A stretch of 45,162 nt of DNA. Origin: Streptomyces sp. WAC06614 (GTDB taxonomy: Bacteria > Actinomycetota > Actinomycetes > Streptomycetales > Streptomycetaceae). Under the pieces are notes generated by a model. The model was not told where the DNA came from. It saw only the letters and a list, made by a program, of their open reading frames with translations, and searched no databases. The stretch is taken from the NCBI RefSeq assembly GCF_003949795.1, contig NZ_RPRY01000020.1:1-45162 (forward strand), given 5' to 3'. How positions within the stretch are numbered: position 1 is the stretch's first letter; the number at the start of each line of letters is the position of its first letter. A program made the translations under genes and the position numbers. Of the stretch, positions 7,601-17,700 are shown piece by piece.

Positions 7601-9286
7601 TCAGGCGCGGAAGACGCGCGCGAAGTGGGCCCGCAGCCCCGCCGCGTCCGGCTCCGGCAGGCGGGCGCCCAGGTAGCCGTCCGGGCGGACGACGAAGGCC
7701 GTGAGGCCGCGGGCCGCGTAGCGCAGGGCGAACTCGCCCGCGGTGTCGCGGTAGAGCGGCACCTGGGTCGCGGGGTCGGGGAGACCGTCCGCGAGGAGGG
7801 CGCAGACGTCCAGCAGGCCGTGGGCGGCCTCCCGCGCGGTCGCCGCGAGCGTGTCGAGCCTGCCGCCGACGGCCGTGGCGTCCTCGCCCGCGCCGCCCGT
7901 TCCGTCCGCGCCCTCCGCGCCGTCCACGTACAGCAGCAGGACGTGGCCCGGCCGGCGCAGCAGGTCGTACAGGCGGAGCGGATACGTGGCGATGCCCTGG
8001 GTCAGGCCGGCGCAGTCGGGGGCGCGGTCGCCGGGCACGGGCCCGGTGCCGCTCTCGGCCGGTGGGCGGTCCACGAGCGGGCCGCCGCGGTAGCCGACGA
8101 GCAGCTGGGCCTCGCGCAGCAGGACGGACTCCGGGGTGCCGGGGTCGGCCCGGGCGCCCACGTTGATGTTCCGCACGGTGCGGCCGACCACCTCCTCACC
8201 GACCGGCCGGCGCTCGGCGTCGTAGCTCTCCAGCAGGGTCGGGCGGCCGGCGCCCGCCACCGCGAGGGAGAGCTTCCAGGCCAGGTTGAAGGCGTCCTGG
8301 ATGCCGGTGTTCATGCCCTGGGCGCCGGTCGGCGGGTGGATGTGGGCGGCGTCCCCGGCGACGAGGACGCGGCGGTCGGCGTACCGGTCCACGATCCGGT
8401 GGCTGATCCGGAACACCGAGGACCAGCGCAGGGCCGAGGCCGTGACCGGCCGCGGCGACAGCCGGTCCAGGACCTGCTGCATGTCCGCCAGGGAGGGGCC
8501 CCGGCCGGCCTCCAGCCCGTGGGCCACCTCGGCACCCCCGGCCCCGTCGGCCCCGGCCCGGCCCGTGGCGGACCGGTCGGGCGGGACCTGGGTGGAGATC
8601 CGGTAGCGGCCCGTCCCGGGCAGCGGGATGCACACCATCAGGTCGTCGACGGCGCCGTCGGGCCCGTGGTGCAGGACGCGGACGCCGTACCCGGGCGGCA
8701 GGTCCCAGTCGAGCTGCACGTCGGCGAGCATGTACGCCTCGGGGAAGGCACCGCCCTCGAAGGTGAGCCCGGCGCCCTTGCGCACGGCCGAGTGCGCGCC
8801 GTCACAGCCCACCAGGTAGGCCGAGCGGACCTCCTCCTCGCCGCCGCCCGGGGTGGTCAGCCGGCTGGTGACCCCGTCGGTGTCCTGGTCGAAGCCCACC
8901 AGCTCGGTGCCGCGCTCGATCCGGGTGCCGAACGTGTGCAGGAACTCCTCCAGGACCCGTTCGGTCTCGTACTGCGGCAGCGCGGCGAACCCGTACGGCA
9001 CCTCGGGCGGCAGGGCCAGCTCGGTCCGCGGCCGCTCGGTCCCGTCGACGTAGAGGAGCTGTCCGCGCAGCGGCACGGCGGCGTCCAGGGCGGCCCGGAC
9101 CAGGCCCATCCGGTCCCAGACCTCCAGGGTGCGGGGCATGACGCCGACCGCCTTGGCGTAGGGCAGCCGGGCGGGCAGCCGGTCCACGAGGCGGCAGGCG
9201 ACCCCGCGGCGGCGCAGTTCCGCGGCGGCGGTCAGCCCCACCGGGCCGGCCCCCACGACGAGCACGTCCGTACGGCGGGTGTCCAC
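7601..9286 (-). CDS. FAD-dependent aromatic monooxygenase (PheA/TfdB type)
   Basis: Flavoprotein hydroxylase of 561 aa, the class that uses NAD(P)H and oxygen to hydroxylate phenolic or polyketide substrates. FAD is bound by the N-terminal GAGPVGL near residue 11 and the second motif VLVAGDAAHIHPPTGAQGMN near residue 300, followed by the typical NTGIQDAFNLAWKL. A C-terminal thioredoxin-like domain ends the protein. GTG 9286 is chosen because GGGAGG lies shortly upstream and the Rossmann motif starts close to it; the open frame to 9355 is longer than the family. It stands alone rather than in a biosynthetic cluster, so the substrate is unknown. Confidence 0.87.
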   Translation of the reverse strand: MDTRRTDVLVVGAGPVGLTAAAELRRRGVACRLVDRLPARLPYAKAVGVMPRTLEVWDRMGLVRAALDAAVPLRGQLLYVDGTERPRTELALPPEVPYGFAALPQYETERVLEEFLHTFGTRIERGTELVGFDQDTDGVTSRLTTPGGGEEEVRSAYLVGCDGAHSAVRKGAGLTFEGGAFPEAYMLADVQLDWDLPPGYGVRVLHHGPDGAVDDLMVCIPLPGTGRYRISTQVPPDRSATGRAGADGAGGAEVAHGLEAGRGPSLADMQQVLDRLSPRPVTASALRWSSVFRISHRIVDRYADRRVLVAGDAAHIHPPTGAQGMNTGIQDAFNLAWKLSLAVAGAGRPTLLESYDAERRPVGEEVVGRTVRNINVGARADPGTPESVLLREAQLLVGYRGGPLVDRPPAESGTGPVPGDRAPDCAGLTQGIATYPLRLYDLLRRPGHVLLLYVDGAEGADGTGGAGEDATAVGGRLDTLAATAREAAHGLLDVCALLADGLPDPATQVPLYRDTAGEFALRYAARGLTAFVVRPDGYLGARLPEPDAAGLRAHFARVFRA

Positions 9287-9424
9287 GGCGCCACCTCCCG
9301 GTGCGAGGGCCCCCGGTCCTCCCTCATGGTCACCCGGGCGCCGTACGTCGGCCACCCGTGCCGGGCCGCCGTGCGGGACAATTGACCAGGGGTTGTCGCT
9401 ACCGCCTGGTGAGGTGTGGTGTGT

Positions 9425-11842
9425 ATGCGGAGTGCGGGCAGCGGGACCCCCTGGGACACGGCGGATCTGGCCGCCCTCGTCCTGGACGGGACGGGTGCCG
9501 TGCTCTGCTGCACTCCCGGGGCGGAGCGGCTGCTCGGCCGGTCCGCGGACGAGCTGTACCGGCGGTCCGTGCGCACCCTGCTGGCGGATCCGCGCCGCTG
9601 GCCGAACATGCGGCGGCTGCCCGGCACCGAGGAGTGGGACGGCGAGACCGTCCTACGCACGGGTGAGGGCGCCGAGCTGCGGGCCTCGTTCCACATCTCC
9701 CCCGTCGGCCGGGGGACCCGGGGCGGCGGCCCCCGGTGGCTGGTCCTGGGCGCGCCCGCCGAGGTGGTGGCCGCGGGCCGGCACGAGGTCGCGTTCATCC
9801 AGGAACTGTTCCTGCAGAGCCGGGTGGGGTTCGCGGTCTTCGACGAGCGACTGCGACTGGTCCGGACCAACAGTCCGCTACTGCCCTACACGGGACTGCC
9901 CGCCGACATGGCGGGGCACCGGCTCGGGGACTTCATCTGGGCGCAGGACGCCCGGGCGATCGACCGGCTCCTGAGCGAGGTGCTGGAGACGGGTGTGCCG
10001 GTGGTACAGGCGGACGTGCTGGTGCGCACGGTCGTCGATCCGCGCCAGGGCCGGGTGCTGTCCTTGTCGGCCTTCCGGCTCCAGGCCCCGGACGGCCGGG
10101 TCATCGGGGTGACCGCGCTGTTCACGGACGTGACCGAGCAGCAGCGGGCGACCCAGCGGCTGGAGCTGCTGCACCGGGGCACGGAGGCGCTGAGCGGTTC
10201 GCTGTCGGTGGACGACGCCGCACGGCTGCTGGTGGGCGTGCTGGTGCCCGAGTTCGCGGACGTGGCCGCCGTCGACGTGGCCGGCTGGGCGCTGGCCGGC
10301 CGGGAGCGCCCCGGCTCCCGGGAGGCCCCGGGCGGGCCGGGCGCCGACCGGGCGGCTCCGCTGCGCCGGGTCGCCACGGCCCCGGAGGGCGGCCGGGCGG
10401 TGGCGGCGGTGCCGGAGGCGGAGCTCGCGGGTCCGGACCTGATGAGCGTGCCGCTGCGCGCCCAGGACAGCGTGCTGGGGCGGATCGTCGTACGGCGCTC
10501 CCCGGACCGGCCGCCCTTCGAGGAGGACGACCTGTCGTTGCTGCGGGAGATCGCCTCCCGGACCGCCCTGGTGGTGGAGAACGCCCGCCGGTACGCGCGG
10601 GAGCGGCGGGTGGCGGTCCGGTTGCAGCGCAGCCTGCTGCCGCCGCCGGTGACCGAGAGCGCGGCCGTGCAGACCGCCAGCGTGTACCTGCCGACCGGGG
10701 CGGCGACCGGGGCGAGCGGGGACTGGTTCGACGTGATCCCGCTGTCCTCCGCCCGGGTGGCGCTGGTGGTCGGCGACGTCGTCGGGCACGGCCTCCAGGC
10801 CACGGCGACCATGGGCCGGCTGCGGACGGCCGTACGGACGCTGGCCGATCTCGACCTGGAGCCGGACGAGCTGCTGGCCCACCTGGACGACCTGGTCGCG
10901 CAGCTGATGCTGGACGAGCGGCGCGAGGACACCGACCGCGACGAGGAGGACGAGGACGAGGACGCGGCGGACGAGGAGGAGCAAGAGGCGTCCGGGTCCG
11001 AGCGCATCTTCGACTCGTACGGCGCGACCTGCCTGTACCTGACCTACGACCCGGTCACCCGGCACTGTGTCATGGCCAGCGCCGGGCACCCGCCGCCGGT
11101 GGTCCTCGGCCCGGACGGCACCGGCGGGTACCCGGACCTGAGCCCGGGGCCGCCGCTCGGCGTCGGTGGGCTGCCCTTCGAGCGGCTGGAGCTGGTGGTC
11201 GAGGAGGGCAGTGTGCTCGCCCTGTTCACCGACGGGCTGGTCGAGCCGGGGCGGACGGACCTGGACGTCGGCATGGCCGCCCTGTGCCGGGAGCTGCGGG
11301 CGGCGCTCCCGCTGACGCGGCCGCTGCGCGAGACCGGGCGGGGCGTGGTGGACACCCTGGCGCCCGGCCCGCTGGACGACGACGTGACGCTGCTGCTGGC
11401 GCGCACCCGGGTGGTGCCGGAGGCCGACACGGTGTGCTGGACGCTGGAGCCGGCGCCGGAGAACGTGGCCGTGGCCCGTGAGCTGGTGGCCCGGCAGCTC
11501 ACCGGCTGGGGCCTGGAGGAGCTGGTGTTCACCACCGAGCTGGTGGCGAGCGAGCTGGTCACCAACGCCCTGCGGTACGGCGGCGGGGGTCCGGTCGAGC
11601 TCCGGCTGGTCCGCGCGGGCACGCTGATCTGCGAGGTGGCGGACGGCAGTTCGACCCAGCCGAGGATGCGGCGGGCGCAGACCGAGGAGGAGGGCGGGCG
11701 CGGGCTGTTCCTGATCGCCCAGCTCACCCACCGCTGGGGCAGCCGCTACACCCGGGGCGGCAAGACGATCTGGACCGAGCAGACGCTGCCCACGGCGGCG
11801 GCGGCCCCGTCCGGTCCTGCCACGTCCGGCCCTGCGACATAA
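9425..11842 (+). CDS. SpoIIE-family phosphatase (PAS-PAS-GAF-PP2C-HATPase)
   Basis: A second sensor phosphatase, about 805 aa. It has a PAS domain (about residues 12-95), a second PAS (about 120-235, ending in FTDVTEQQRA), a GAF domain (about 245-400), a PP2C domain (about 410-645, with SGDWFDVIPL, GDVVGHG and LFTDGLVE) and an RsbW-like ATPase (about 655-790, with ELVTNALRYGG and EEGGRGLFLIAQL). An acidic, low-complexity insert lies in the PP2C domain (bases 10918-11000). ATG 9425 has GAGG ten bases upstream; GTG 9416 and 9419 are in-frame alternatives. The last three domains closely resemble those of 88-1872, so the two are paralogues. It probably acts in an anti-sigma partner switch. Confidence 0.88.
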   Translation: MRSAGSGTPWDTADLAALVLDGTGAVLCCTPGAERLLGRSADELYRRSVRTLLADPRRWPNMRRLPGTEEWDGETVLRTGEGAELRASFHISPVGRGTRGGGPRWLVLGAPAEVVAAGRHEVAFIQELFLQSRVGFAVFDERLRLVRTNSPLLPYTGLPADMAGHRLGDFIWAQDARAIDRLLSEVLETGVPVVQADVLVRTVVDPRQGRVLSLSAFRLQAPDGRVIGVTALFTDVTEQQRATQRLELLHRGTEALSGSLSVDDAARLLVGVLVPEFADVAAVDVAGWALAGRERPGSREAPGGPGADRAAPLRRVATAPEGGRAVAAVPEAELAGPDLMSVPLRAQDSVLGRIVVRRSPDRPPFEEDDLSLLREIASRTALVVENARRYARERRVAVRLQRSLLPPPVTESAAVQTASVYLPTGAATGASGDWFDVIPLSSARVALVVGDVVGHGLQATATMGRLRTAVRTLADLDLEPDELLAHLDDLVAQLMLDERREDTDRDEEDEDEDAADEEEQEASGSERIFDSYGATCLYLTYDPVTRHCVMASAGHPPPVVLGPDGTGGYPDLSPGPPLGVGGLPFERLELVVEEGSVLALFTDGLVEPGRTDLDVGMAALCRELRAALPLTRPLRETGRGVVDTLAPGPLDDDVTLLLARTRVVPEADTVCWTLEPAPENVAVARELVARQLTGWGLEELVFTTELVASELVTNALRYGGGGPVELRLVRAGTLICEVADGSSTQPRMRRAQTEEEGGRGLFLIAQLTHRWGSRYTRGGKTIWTEQTLPTAAAAPSGPATSGPAT

Positions 11843-11859
11843 CGAAGTTGACGCGTTAT
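11839..11859. promoter_or_regulatory. Inverted repeat upstream of the secreted hydrolase
   Basis: ATAACG and CGTTAT form a perfect 6-bp inverted repeat around nine bases. It overlaps the stop codon of the phosphatase in an unusually AT-rich patch. A TTGACT at 11881-11886 downstream could be a -35 for the hydrolase gene. Either an operator or chance; the promoter call is weak. Confidence 0.3.
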
Positions 11860-11953
11860 CAGGTCAAGCGTCCCGGACTCTTGACTCCGTCACCGCACGT
11901 CGGGATTCTCGTCGCGCTCCCCCACCCTCGCTTCCGACGACGTGAGTGATGCC

Positions 11954-14014
11954 ATGAGACGACGAACCCCCCACCGGCGAAGGCGTACGGCGGTCCTGAC
12001 GCTGCTGTTCACCCTGCTGACGGTGGCGCTCGCCCCGGTCCCCAGTTCCGCCGCGGCCGACCCCGGCTGGTGGAACCCGACCGCACGCCCGGCGCCCGAC
12101 TCCCAGATCAACGTGACGGGCGAGCCCTTCAAGGGCACCGACGCCCAGGGCAAGGTGCGCGGCACGGTCGACGCGCACGACCACATCATGTCCAACGAGG
12201 CCTTCGGCGGCCGGCTGATCTGCGGGAAGGCCTTCTCCCCGCAGGGCGTCGCCGATGCGCTCAAGGACTGTCCCGAGCACTACCCGGACGGCACCCTCGC
12301 CGTCTTCGACTTCATCACCAAGGGCGGGGACGGCAAGCACGACCCCGACGGCTGGCCCACGTTCAAGGACTGGCCCGCCCACGACTCGCTGACGCACCAG
12401 CAGAACTACTACGCCTGGATCGAGCGCGCCTGGCGCGGCGGCCAGCGGGTGCTGGTGAACGACCTCGTCACCAACGGGGTCATCTGCTCGGTGTACTTCT
12501 TCAAGGACCGCAGCTGCGACGAGATGACCTCGATCCGGCTCCAGGCGCAGAAGACGTACGAGATGCAGTCCTACATCGACTCGATGTACGGCGGCCCGGG
12601 CAAGGGCTGGTTCCGCATCGTCACCGATTCCGCGCAGGCGCGGCAGGTGATCGAGCAGGGCAAGCTGGCCGTCGTGCTCGGCGTGGAGACCTCCGAGCCG
12701 TTCGGCTGCAAGATGATCCTGGACGTCGCCCAGTGCAGCCAGGCCGACATCGACCGCGGCCTGGACGAGCTGTACGGGCTCGGCGTGCGCAGCATGTTCC
12801 TGTGCCACAAGTTCGACAACGCCCTGTGCGGGGTGCGTTTCGACGAGGGCGCGCTCGGTACGGCGATCAACGTGGGCCAGTTCCTGTCGACCGGCACGTT
12901 CTGGCAGACCGAGCCGTGCACGGGGCCGCAGCACGACAACCCGATCGGGCTGGCGGCGGCTCCCGAGGCGCAGAAGCAGCTCCCGGCGGGAGTGGCGGTG
13001 CCCTCGTACGCCTCCGGTGCGCGCTGCAACACCCGGGGGCTGACCGACCTGGGCGAGTACGCGGTGCGCGGGATGATGAAGCGCAAGATGATGATCGAGG
13101 TCGATCACATGAGCGTGAAGGCCGCGGGCCGGGTCTTCGACATCCTGGAGTCCGCCTCGTACCCGGGTGTGATCTCCTCCCACAGCTGGATGGACATGGA
13201 CTGGCTGGAGCGGCTCTACCGGCTCGGCGGCTTCGCCACCCAGTACATGAACGGCGCCGAGGCCTTCAGCGCCGAGGCCCGGCGGACGGACGCCCTGCGG
13301 GACAAGTACCACGTGGGCTACGGCTACGGCACCGACATGAACGGGGTCGGCGGCTGGCCGGGCCCGCGGGGCGCCGACAACCCGAACCCGGTGCGCTACC
13401 CGTTCCGCACCGCCGACGGCGGTTCGGTCGTGGACCGGCAGACCACCGGACAGCGGACCTGGGACATCAACACCGACGGTGCCGCGCACTACGGCCTGGT
13501 CCCGGACTGGCTGGAGGACATCCGGCTCACGGGCGGCCAGGGCGTCGTCGACGACCTGATGAAGGGCGCCGAGTCGTACCTGACCACCTGGGGCGCCTCC
13601 GAGCAGCACCGGGCGGGGGTGAACCTCGCCGCGGGCCGGCCGGCCGCGGCCAGTTCGGCGGAGTGGAACCCGTTCGTCAGCTACGCGCCGGGCCTGGCCG
13701 TGGACGGCTCCCGGGGCAGCCGCTGGGCCAGCGACTGGAACGACGACCAGTGGATCCAGATCGACCTGGGATCCTCGAACCTGGTGCGGCGGGTGACGCT
13801 GGACTGGGAGCGGGCGTACGGGAAGGCGTACCGGATCGAGGTGTCGGCGGACGGCTCGTCCTGGCAGACGGCGTACGCGACGACCGCCGGTGACGGCGGC
13901 CTGGACACGGCCCGGTTCGCCGGGGTCCCGGCCCGCTACGTGCGGATCCACGGGGTGCAACGCGGCACCCAGTGGGGGTACTCCCTGTACGAAGTGGGCG
14001 TCTACAGCAGCTAG
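11954..14014 (+). CDS. Secreted M19-like metallo-hydrolase with discoidin domain
   Basis: An exported protein of about 686 aa. The basic N terminus and hydrophobic core (TAVLTLLFTLLTVALAP) end in a Sec-type site near SSAAA. The catalytic part resembles amidohydrolases and membrane dipeptidases: metal-binding VDAHDHIM near residue 73, then EVDHMSVKA and VISSHSW near residues 383 and 406, which match the M19 DxSHM and SHS motifs. Several cysteines suggest disulfides. A C-terminal F5/8 type C (discoidin) domain covers about 560-686 (LAVDGSRGSRWASDW; WIQIDLG; YVRIHG), a carbohydrate- or wall-binding module. ATG 11954 is preferred; GTG 11942 is in frame. Substrate unknown. Confidence 0.75.
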   Translation: MRRRTPHRRRRTAVLTLLFTLLTVALAPVPSSAAADPGWWNPTARPAPDSQINVTGEPFKGTDAQGKVRGTVDAHDHIMSNEAFGGRLICGKAFSPQGVADALKDCPEHYPDGTLAVFDFITKGGDGKHDPDGWPTFKDWPAHDSLTHQQNYYAWIERAWRGGQRVLVNDLVTNGVICSVYFFKDRSCDEMTSIRLQAQKTYEMQSYIDSMYGGPGKGWFRIVTDSAQARQVIEQGKLAVVLGVETSEPFGCKMILDVAQCSQADIDRGLDELYGLGVRSMFLCHKFDNALCGVRFDEGALGTAINVGQFLSTGTFWQTEPCTGPQHDNPIGLAAAPEAQKQLPAGVAVPSYASGARCNTRGLTDLGEYAVRGMMKRKMMIEVDHMSVKAAGRVFDILESASYPGVISSHSWMDMDWLERLYRLGGFATQYMNGAEAFSAEARRTDALRDKYHVGYGYGTDMNGVGGWPGPRGADNPNPVRYPFRTADGGSVVDRQTTGQRTWDINTDGAAHYGLVPDWLEDIRLTGGQGVVDDLMKGAESYLTTWGASEQHRAGVNLAAGRPAAASSAEWNPFVSYAPGLAVDGSRGSRWASDWNDDQWIQIDLGSSNLVRRVTLDWERAYGKAYRIEVSADGSSWQTAYATTAGDGGLDTARFAGVPARYVRIHGVQRGTQWGYSLYEVGVYSS

Positions 14015-14043
14015 GCGTTCCACGGCACGACGAAGGAGGGTTC

Positions 14044-14640
14044 ATGGCGCGGATGCCGTTGGCCGAGCGGCGGGTACAGCTGACCGAGGCGGCCATCCGC
14101 GCCATGACCCGGGACGGGGTCGCGGCCACGACCACCCGGTCGATCGCCGCCGAGGCGGGCGTGTCGCTGAGCGTGTTCCACTACTGCTTCGACTCCAAGC
14201 AGGCCCTGCTGGAGTCCGTCATGGCCGCGATCACCGAGCACTCGGCCTCGGTGGTCCGCCAGGCGCTGCGCCCGCAGAGCGGGCTGCTGGAGACGGTGCG
14301 GGCCGGGTTCCAGGCGTACTGGGACCACGTGGCCGCGCACCCGGGCGAGCACATGCTGACGTACGAGCTCACCCAGTACGCCCTGCGCCGGCCGGGGTTC
14401 GAGCACCTGGCGCGGCGGCAGTACGAGCTGTACTCGGACACCTACGCCGAGCTGCTCGGGCAGTTGCGCGACGTCATGGGGTTCGAACTGCGGGTGCCGG
14501 TGCCCGTCCTGGCCCGCTACCTGGCCGCGATGACCGACGGGCTGACCCTGAACCTGCTGGTCCTCGGCCCCGACACGGCCTGGAAGGACATCCTCGACAC
14601 CATCACCGACCATGTGGCGGGGCTGGTGCGGCAGGACTAG
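14044..14640 (+). CDS. TetR-family transcriptional regulator
   Basis: A 198-aa one-component regulator. The N-terminal helix-turn-helix is clear (LTEAAIRAMTRDGVAATTTR, then SIAAEAGVSLSVFHYCFDSK, residues 14-55). The C-terminal ligand domain includes the TetR_C-type segment HMLTYELTQYALRRPGFEHL. ATG 14044 follows a strong AAGGAGGG with four bases spacing. It lies 29 bp downstream of the secreted hydrolase on the same strand, so the two may share a transcript. The ligand and targets are unknown. Confidence 0.87.
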   Translation: MARMPLAERRVQLTEAAIRAMTRDGVAATTTRSIAAEAGVSLSVFHYCFDSKQALLESVMAAITEHSASVVRQALRPQSGLLETVRAGFQAYWDHVAAHPGEHMLTYELTQYALRRPGFEHLARRQYELYSDTYAELLGQLRDVMGFELRVPVPVLARYLAAMTDGLTLNLLVLGPDTAWKDILDTITDHVAGLVRQD

Positions 14641-14717
14641 GGCCGCCCTGCGGATCGTCCCGGATCCACGGCCCGGTCCGCGGCGCGGCGCCCCCTCGGG
14701 GTGCGGCGCCCGCCGTC

Positions 14718-14723
14718 TACGAT
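14718..14723 (+). promoter_or_regulatory. -10 element of a probable leaderless regulator mRNA
   Basis: TACGAT ends nine bases before ATG 14733. No ribosome binding site lies between them, so the transcript probably starts at or within a few bases of the ATG. No clear -35 is seen. Confidence 0.35.
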
Positions 14724-14732
14724 GTTCTTGTC

Positions 14733-17700
14733 ATGATCACATTGAAGGTGCTCGGCCCGTTCCGGGTCGAGGTCGACGGCCGCGCGGTCGACACCGGTGG
14801 CCGGCTCCCGCGCTCGGTCCTGGTCCAACTGCTGCTCGCCCGGGGGGACGTGGTGCCCACCGAGCGGATCGTCGAGCGGTTGTGGCCGACCCGCGTCCCG
14901 TCGAGCGCCCAGTCCTCCCTGCACGCCTACGTCGCCCGGCTGCGCCGCGTCCTCGAACCGGGCCGGGCCCCGCGCACCCCGGCGCGGCTGCTGGTGAGCG
15001 CCCCCTACGGCTACGCCCTCGCCGTGCCCCAGGACGCCGTGGACGCCTGGGTGTTCGAGGACCGGGTGGCGGCCTCCGCGGCGCCGGAGCTGTCCGCCGG
15101 GGCCGCCGCCGAGGGCCTGGCCGCGGCGCTCGCCGCCTGGGGCGGGCAGCCGTACGCGGAGTTCTCGGACGAGCCGTGGACCGCCGGTGAACGCGCCCGC
15201 CTGGAGGAGGTGCACCGCACCGCCCGCGAACGGCTCACCGCGGCGCGGCTGGGCTGCGGACAGGCCGCCCAGGCCCTCGCCGACGCGGGCGCCCTGACCC
15301 GTGAGCAGCCCTTGCACGAGGAGGGCTGGCGGCTGCTGGCCCTGGCGCTGTGGGCCCGCGACCGCCAGGGGGACGCCCTGGCCGCGCTGCGCCGGGCCCG
15401 GCACGTCCTGGGCGAGGAACTCGGCGTCGAGCCGGGACCGGCCCTGCTGGAACTGGAACAGGCGCTGCTGCACCAGCGGCTGGACGTGCTGCACCGGGCG
15501 ACCGGGACGCCCGCCACGACGACGGCGGCGGTCACCCGGGGCGCCGAGGCGGTCCCCACCGCGGTGGCGGTGCGCGGTCCGGCCGCGGTGGCCGGACCGG
15601 GGACCCCGACGGTGCTGACCGCGGACCGGCTGCTGGGCCGGGACGAGGAGCTGGGGCGGCTCGCCGCCGCGGCGGACCGGGCGCGGGGCGGCCGGGCCCA
15701 GGTGGTCGTGGTCTCCGGCGAGGCCGGCATCGGCAAGTCGAGCCTGCTGGAGGCCGCCGTCCGCCAACTGCCCGCACAGGGCTGGCTGGTCGGCACCGGG
15801 CAGTGCCCGGAGACCGACGGGGCCCCGCCCGGCCGGGCCTGGTTCGACATGCTGCCGGACCTGGCGCAGGCGGCGCCGCCGGGCCCGTACGCCGAGGAGC
15901 TCCGCCCGCTCCTGGCCCCGGGCAGCGCGGGCGACTCCGCGCACCCGGACGGCAGCCCGGCCCGGCGCTTCCGGCTGCACCGGGCGCTGCTCGGCTGGCT
16001 CCGGGACACCGCCGTGCGCCGACCGCTGGCGATCGTGCTGGACGACCTGCACCGGGGCGACCGGGAGAGCATCGAGCTGTTCCTGCTCTGCGCCGAGGAG
16101 CTGCGCGACGTACCGCTGCTGCTGGTGGGCTCGTACCGGACCGGCGAGGGCGATCTGACCGGGGCGCTGGCCCGGCTGGCCGCCCGCTCGCCGGTGCGGC
16201 TGGCACTCGGCGGGCTGTCGGACGACCAGGCCGTGGAGCTGCTGCGGCGCGGCGCGGCGGACATGAGCGACCACGCCGCGGTGGCCCTGGCGGAACGGGC
16301 CGGCGGCAACCCCTTCCACCTGCGCGAGAGTGCGCTGCTGCTGGCCGGTGAGGGGGAGCAGCAGGCGCTGGCCCGGGTCCCGCAAGGGGTGCAGGACGTG
16401 CTGCGGCGACGGCTGGCCCTGCTCGCGCCGACCGTCACGGCCGGGCTGCGGCTGGCGGCCGTGGCCGGCCGCGAGGCGTCCGTCGCCCTCCTCGTGCGCG
16501 CCGCGGACAGCGACGCCGAGCAGCTCCTCGACGCCCTGGACGCGGGGGTGACCGCCGGTCTGCTCACCGAGCCCCGGCCGGGCACGGTCCGCTTCACCCA
16601 CGCCCTCGTACGGGACGCCCTGGAGGGCGAGCTCACGCGCCTGCGGCTGGCCCGGATGCACTCCCGGCTGGGCCGGGGCCTGATCGCCCTCGGCTCGGAC
16701 GACGTCGCCACCACCGCCCACCACCTGCTGCGGGCGGCCAGCGTCGTGACCGCCGACGCCGGGCCCGCGGTCCGGCACGCCCGGCTCGCGTGCGAGCAGG
16801 CGGTGCGCCGCTACGCCCCGCAGAACGCCGAGGCCCTGCTGGACGCGGCCCTCGCGCTGCTGGACGACCATCCGGCGGCCTTCGCCGACCAGGATGCCGC
16901 CCTGGTGCGGGTGATGCTGCTCGGGCAGCTGGTGGACTGCCGGATCCGGATGGGCGCCGTGGTCCCCGCCCGGGAGGCACAGGAGCAGGCCGTACGGGTG
17001 GCCCGGGCCGAGGGCCGGGCCGACCTGCTGATCGCCGCCTGGACCACCTGGACCGAGCCGACGCCCTGGCGGGTGCGTCCGTACGCGGCGTCCGACCCGG
17101 AGGGCGTGGCGGAGCTCGGCAGGCTGCTGGAGGAACCGGGGCTGACCGACCGGCAGCGGTGCCTGCTCCTGGACCAGCTCGCCGACGCCCTGGACGACAC
17201 CGATCCGCGCGCGGTGGCCGTGGCACGGCAGGCCGTGGACCTCGCCCGGGCCGTGGGCGAGCCGCGGCTGCGGGGCCTGACCCTCACCTCCCTGCTGCGC
17301 AAGATCGACTGCGAGCTGGAACCCGCCGTCTACCAGGAGCTCCACCGGGAACTGGCCGAGGTGGCCGAGGCCCAGGACCACCCCGAGTACTCCTGGATGA
17401 GCGCCTACATCGCCGCCCGGATCGCCGCGGCCGGCAACGACCCGGCGGAGATGGAGCGGTGCCTGGTCCGGGCGGACGCGATCGCCCGGGCGTACGGGCT
17501 CCAGGGCGCGTTCGCGGTGGCCAGGCTGCGCCACCCCATGCTCGCCATGGCCCGGGGGCGGTTCGAGGAGGCCGAGGAGGCCATGGGGGCGGCGGTGGCG
17601 GAGCTGCGCGCCCGGGGGGCGGTGGACCTCAGCGGGCTGGCCGCCCTGGGCGTCGGGTGCATGCGGCTCCAGCAGGAGCGGCTGGCCGAGATGGTGCCGG

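Noticed and set aside
13890..14732. Extension of the SARP gene frame upstream of 14733
   Set aside because: It overlaps the TetR gene in another frame and is not protein-like; the winged-helix domain starts right at ATG 14733.
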